From the NCBI RefSeq assembly GCF_029227915.1, contig NC_079882.1:11284001-11348000 (forward strand): a DNA stretch of 64,000 nt, read 5' to 3'. Position 1 is the stretch's first letter, and every line of letters begins with the position of its first letter. The translations under genes and the position numbers were made by a program. Shown piece after piece: positions 60,346 to 64,000 of this stretch. The notes under the pieces were generated by a model. It was given only the letters and a program-made list of their open reading frames with translations, did no database searches and had not been told where the DNA came from. Source of the stretch: Hydractinia symbiolongicarpus (lineage: Eukaryota; Cnidaria; Hydrozoa; Anthoathecata; Hydractiniidae).

Positions 60346-60600
60346 TTAATAGAACCTCTTCTCCCCTGCAACTCAAAGATTACATATACTCAATATGTAA
60401 GTCCAAGAGTATGGATAATATTGAGGTACAGATAATTCAAATGTAATACCTGAATTTGTTATCAGGTTAATATTGAGTGAATCTTAGCAGAATTATATGC
60501 CAATACAAGAATCTAAACAATAATTGGTCATTGGTCAAAAAATAGTGTTTTAATAAATTTGAAATTAAAAATCAACTTGGTTTAAATGAAGGACGTGGAT

Positions 60601-60747
60601 ATTCTGCCGGTACCGGCAGAATAAGTGGGGTTTTTTATTCTGCTGGCACTAATTACCAATAGAATAAAGGGAGTATTAATTCTGTTGGCTGTAACCAACT
60701 ACCGGCAGAATAAAGTTATCCGCTATTACTGCCAGCAGTAATAGCGG
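60601..60747. repeat. Palindrome cluster around CCGGCAGAATAA
   Basis: 60601-60622 is a perfect 22 bp palindrome with half-site ATTCTGCCGGT. ATTCTGCTGGC (about 60638), ATTCTGTTGGC (about 60689) and ACCGGCAGAATAA (about 60701) repeat the same half-site in both orientations. 60720-60747 is a hairpin with 13 bp arms (CCGCTATTACTGC) and a 2 nt loop. Confidence 0.75.
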
Positions 60748-60974
60748 CAAACACGAGTCAAGTTGCTTTTTTATCTCCCCTTTTTTTAACAGAATATGGT
60801 AACATTATTTTAAGAATGTAATGACAAAAGAGTTAATGACTTTTGTATTGTAAACTTTGAGCAGGTGAAGTAGTTGAAATGTTAGAACGTAGATCTGTTG
60901 ATATAAGTTGTGTTTAGGAAGTCAGGTGGAGAGGAGCTTTAGTGAGATTTGTGGAAGGTAGGAGGGCAAGGTCA

Positions 60975-61545
60975 TCATCATCATCATTCTCGGCTTAACG
61001 TCCGTTTTCCATGCTAGCATGGGTTGGACGGGGTATATTAATGACCCTCTTCCAATCTGATCTAGACTGTGTTAGATCTAAACTCAACTTCCTCTCTATC
61101 AAGTCTGTCCTTATAACCTCCTCCCAAGTCTTTCTCGGTCTGCCTCTGGGCTTTGCCCCAGGAACCATCAAGTCTCTACACTTTCTTACCCAATTATCCT
61201 CCTCCATTCTTTCCAAGTGCCCCAGCCAATTCAATCTTCTTATCTGGATAACATCTTTAATTCTACGGAGACTTAGCCTGCTTCTTAGCTCATCTGAACT
61301 CTTTCTGTCTCTCAGACTGGCATTACACATCCACCTAACCATTCTCATATCATTCCCTTCTAAACGGTCAAGGTCTTCCTGCTTCACTGCCCATGTCTCA
61401 CTACCGTACAACATAACACTTCTTACACAGGCCTCATACAACCTACCTTTTACCTCAATTGACAGGACTCTGCTAGTCAATAAAGGAAGTAACTCTCTAA
61501 ACTTTTTCCAAGCAGAACCTATCCTGCAAGTAACACAGCAATGCT
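60975..61545 (-). mobile_element. LINE reverse-transcriptase 3' fragment, minus copy
   Basis: A 161-residue frame (60995-61480, minus) encodes the C terminus of a non-LTR retrotransposon polyprotein: RLYEACVRSVMLYGSETW, LGHLERMEEDNWVRKC, RGRPRKTWEEVIRTDL. The element's 3' end is marked by a (GAT)n tail, seen as CATCATCATCATCATT at about 60974 on the plus strand. It is 5'-truncated, and its upstream edge abuts the plus-strand copy head to head. Confidence 0.85.
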
Positions 61546-62652
61546 AGAAGTTGTGTCAGGATTACAATTCACTTAGCGATGAATTTAGTATAAATGTTGA
61601 TGTACATCAGGGTTCTGTACTTAGTCCTTTGTTGTTTGTTCTAGTCTTAGTGCTGTCGATGGAGTTCAGAACAGGTTGTCCATGGGAGTTATTGTATGCA
61701 GATTATTTGGTTCTGATAGCAGAGTCGATGGAAGAATTAGTTGAAAAGTTTTAGAAGTGGAAGAAAGGTCTAGAAGAGAAAGGGCTAAGGGTGAACACAG
61801 CAAAGTCTAAAGTCATGATTAGTAGCATTGCTGCCAAGTGTAACCTTGTAGTTGGAAAGTGGCCTTGTGGAGTTTGCAGGAAAGGGGTTGGTATTAACTC
61901 AATTTTTTGTCAGACTTGCAAGCATTGGGTACATAAGAAATGCAGTAGTATTGGTGAAAGGTTAGCAGCTGACATTCCGTTTGTATGCAAGTGTTGCAAA
62001 GGTGAGATTATAAAGAATGAAGTATTTCCAGCTTCAATGATATACAATAGTGGCTCGTTAGAGATAGTTGAGAACTTCTGTTACTTAGGTGATATGTTGG
62101 GCAGTGAAGGGGTGTTGGAAGAAGTGTTACTTGCAGGATATGTTCTGCTTGGAAAAAGTTCAGAGAGTTACTTCCTTTGTTGACGAGCAGAGTCTTGTCA
62201 ATTGAGTTAAAAGGTAGGTTGTATGAGGCCTGTGTAAGAAGTGTTATTTGTACGGTAGTGAGACGTGAAGCAGGAAGATCTTGACCGTTTAGAAAGGAAT
62301 GATATGAGAATGGTTAGGTGGATGTGTAACACCAGTCTGGGAGTCAGAAAGAGTTCAAATGAGCTAAGAAGCAGGCTAAGTATCCGCAGAATTAAATGGA
62401 TTGGCTGGGGCACTTGGAAAGAATGGAGCTGGATAATTGGGTAAGAAAGTGTAGAGGCTTGATAGTTCCTGGGGCAAAGCCCAGAGGCAGACCGAGAAAG
62501 ACTTGGGAGGAGGTTATAAGGACAGACTTGATACAAAGGAAGTTGAGTTTAGATCTAACACAGTCCAGATCAGATTGGAAGAGGGTCATTAATATACCCC
62601 ATCCAACCCATGGTAGCGGAAAACGGACGCCGAGAATGATGATGATGATGAT
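61546..62652 (+). mobile_element. LINE reverse-transcriptase 3' fragment with a PHD-like finger, plus copy
   Basis: Same family as the minus copy but longer. It has the RT segment VHQGSVLSPLLFVLVLV, the catalytic motif written as YADY instead of YADD, then VNTAKSKVM, and an inserted Cys/His cluster CGVC...FCQTCKHWVHKKC...CKCC resembling a PHD finger. YLGDMLGSEG and, after frameshifts, WLGHLERMELDNWVRKC and RGRPRKTWEEVIRTDL follow. It ends in (ATG)n near 62636-62652. Internal stops (for example after EELVEKF) and the active-site change make it inactive. Confidence 0.85.
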
Positions 62653-63715
62653 TTGGCTTATTTAATGTGCACTTGCCCGCACTCCCCTTTGCTCCGCATA
62701 AGGGAGCATGTCTACTGTTTTTACCCAAAATTAAAGAATTCATTGCAAGGAGAGTTTTCTACATATATTATTTTGTTGTTGACATAATAAGGGAGCTACA
62801 GTAAAGTGGTGCAGGCTAAACATAAAAAATCCTTGTAATTTGAAAAGTTGAGTTGGATTTTAACGTTTCTACGTCTGAGTGCACGGTTGCTCTAAAATGT
62901 GTGTGACTTGACAGGTCTGGTGGTGTACATTATGTAAATTTTATGCTAAAATCTGACAACGAGGCCTTCGAAAAAAAGTATATATAATGATGAATACACA
63001 AATTGCGATTTTGCCAAATTAAAATGCCGTCTTATCGAATCAATTTAAAAAGAAAGTCACTAACACTCACTATTTCTTAAATTCATTTTGTATGTCAGTC
63101 GTATGTATGACTTGCATTCCTAAAATGTTTCGCCATTTCACCCATATTTCATTTTGCCATATCACTTTTAATAGTATCATACCATTATTTCTTTGGTCTT
63201 CCTATTTCCTGTCCTTGCACCTCCATGGTGGAGCATTCCCTGATCCAAACTATTTCAGGTGGTTAACTCCCAGAATTGTGTCAAGAGATCTCAATTGTAG
63301 TAACTGCAGGAGCTCTGTGGTATTAATTTGTGTGTTTGGCTTACCATGGCACATTCACAAGAGCATAGCTCTTGCATTTCGTTTTAAGATGAGAAAGGTC
63401 CTTACATTGAAGTGTCCAACATTCCATGATCATGGTGCTATGCACACAGCTTTTGCACAATTTACCATGGATGAGGAGGGATAGCGTCTTTCTTGTGAAG
63501 AAAGGCAAGAGTTGAATTTTTGCCAGGCACAAAAAATTCTGATAGTTGTTGCCAACTTACAACCAATGTATGAAATATTGCAAGCAAGTTTTTTAGGAGA
63601 AGTGAAAGTAACAGTAAAGATACAACGATATTGAGAAATAAAAATTATTCATATTCAGTGATCTTTGAAAGAAAGGAGCAGCGCATCCCTAAATATACAT
63701 TCAACCTTCTTTTAG
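62653..63715 (+). other. Spacer with an open frame of uncertain origin
   Basis: 63092-63481 is open for about 130 codons. Its second half (AFPDPNYFRWLTPRIVS, then CSNCRSSVVLICVFGLPWH) vaguely recalls invertebrate transposon-associated proteins with WLxPxI and CxxC spacing. No flanking TIRs or splice sites were identified and I do not assign a function. Confidence 0.25.
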
Positions 63716-63863
63716 GGGCCGACTGAAAAAATGGTAAGCAAAAAACCTGAAGAAGAAAAAAGTAAAATTGCAGAACAGACAAATGAAGAAAAGGAACCAT
63801 TAGAAAATGGCAACATAAAAAAAAATGATGAAGATGAAGGTGAATCATCAGAAGAAGAGTTAG
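63716..63863 (+). CDS. Acidic/Lys-rich exon of an unrecognised protein, continues beyond the window
   Basis: A TTTTAG acceptor precedes GPTEKMVSKKPEEEKSK; then come QTNEEKEPLENGNIKK, NDEDEGESSEEEL and a possible donor TTAG/GTTCGT at 63864. The composition (Glu/Lys/Ser-rich) is typical of the disordered N terminus of a chromatin or nucleolar protein. It may follow the 59536 exon in phase 0. If so, the 4.1 kb intron contains the SINE and LINEs. The family is unknown. Confidence 0.45.
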
Positions 63864-64000
63864 GTTCGTATATGTTGACGCCATCTAAAAGAATTTTTTT
63901 CCCTTTGACTTTGGTTCATATTGATATTGTATAAAAGCCAGACAAAATCACAATTAAACTTACTGGTGTCTTCCATTGGTGTAATTCCAAAATAATAAGT

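Noticed and set aside
60126-60371. Pro/Ala/Leu-rich minus-strand frame
   Set aside because: Produced by a GGCAAGG low-complexity repeat without stops.

Overview
This is an AT-rich, intron-rich animal nuclear sequence. Genes have GT-AG introns, animal orthologues can be recognised (RNF14, carbonyl reductase, ESCO, COX5B), and small DNA transposons, SINEs, LINE fragments and a Polinton remnant fill the rest. The gene and repeat style suggests a non-bilaterian animal, most likely a cnidarian. That placement is inference: no rRNA or mitochondrial marker is present. Exons were assembled by hand from reading frame, splice-site and phase agreement.

Left part (1-21 kb). The 3' portion of RNF14 (+) is followed by about 8.8 kb of transposon-rich intergenic DNA. 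Next come two tandem carbonyl reductase genes (+), each with two coding exons; their first exons look recently homogenised. Then comes a complete nine-exon ESCO-type cohesin acetyltransferase (+).

Middle part (19.3-51.2 kb). A tandem segmental duplication dominates: block 1 is about 19346-36196 and block 2 about 36197-51163. Each block holds the 3' end of ESCO followed by a convergent minus-strand Ser/Thr kinase gene of 11 coding exons. The kinase carries five LxDIRxLW-like repeats and a proline-rich tract. The right-hand ESCO copy is a truncated pseudogene with a TGG-to-TAG stop. The left-hand kinase copy has two nonsense codons, whereas the right-hand kinase is open for 575 codons. Inside each block the two last kinase exons are themselves tandemly duplicated, apparently earlier. 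Comparing the blocks exposes clean transposon insertions with empty sites: a piggyBac-like 742 bp element in TTAA and a 1008 bp TA-flanked element carrying a broken HIRAN-like reading frame.

Right part (51-64 kb). A decayed Polinton/Maverick type-B DNA polymerase (-) is followed by a complete four-exon COX5B gene (-), whose first intron holds a 926 bp terminal-inverted-repeat element also found at 5.7 kb. After that come the first exon of an unrecognised gene (+), a tRNA-derived SINE, a palindrome cluster, two head-to-head LINE 3' ends, and an acidic exon that may continue the unrecognised gene beyond the window.
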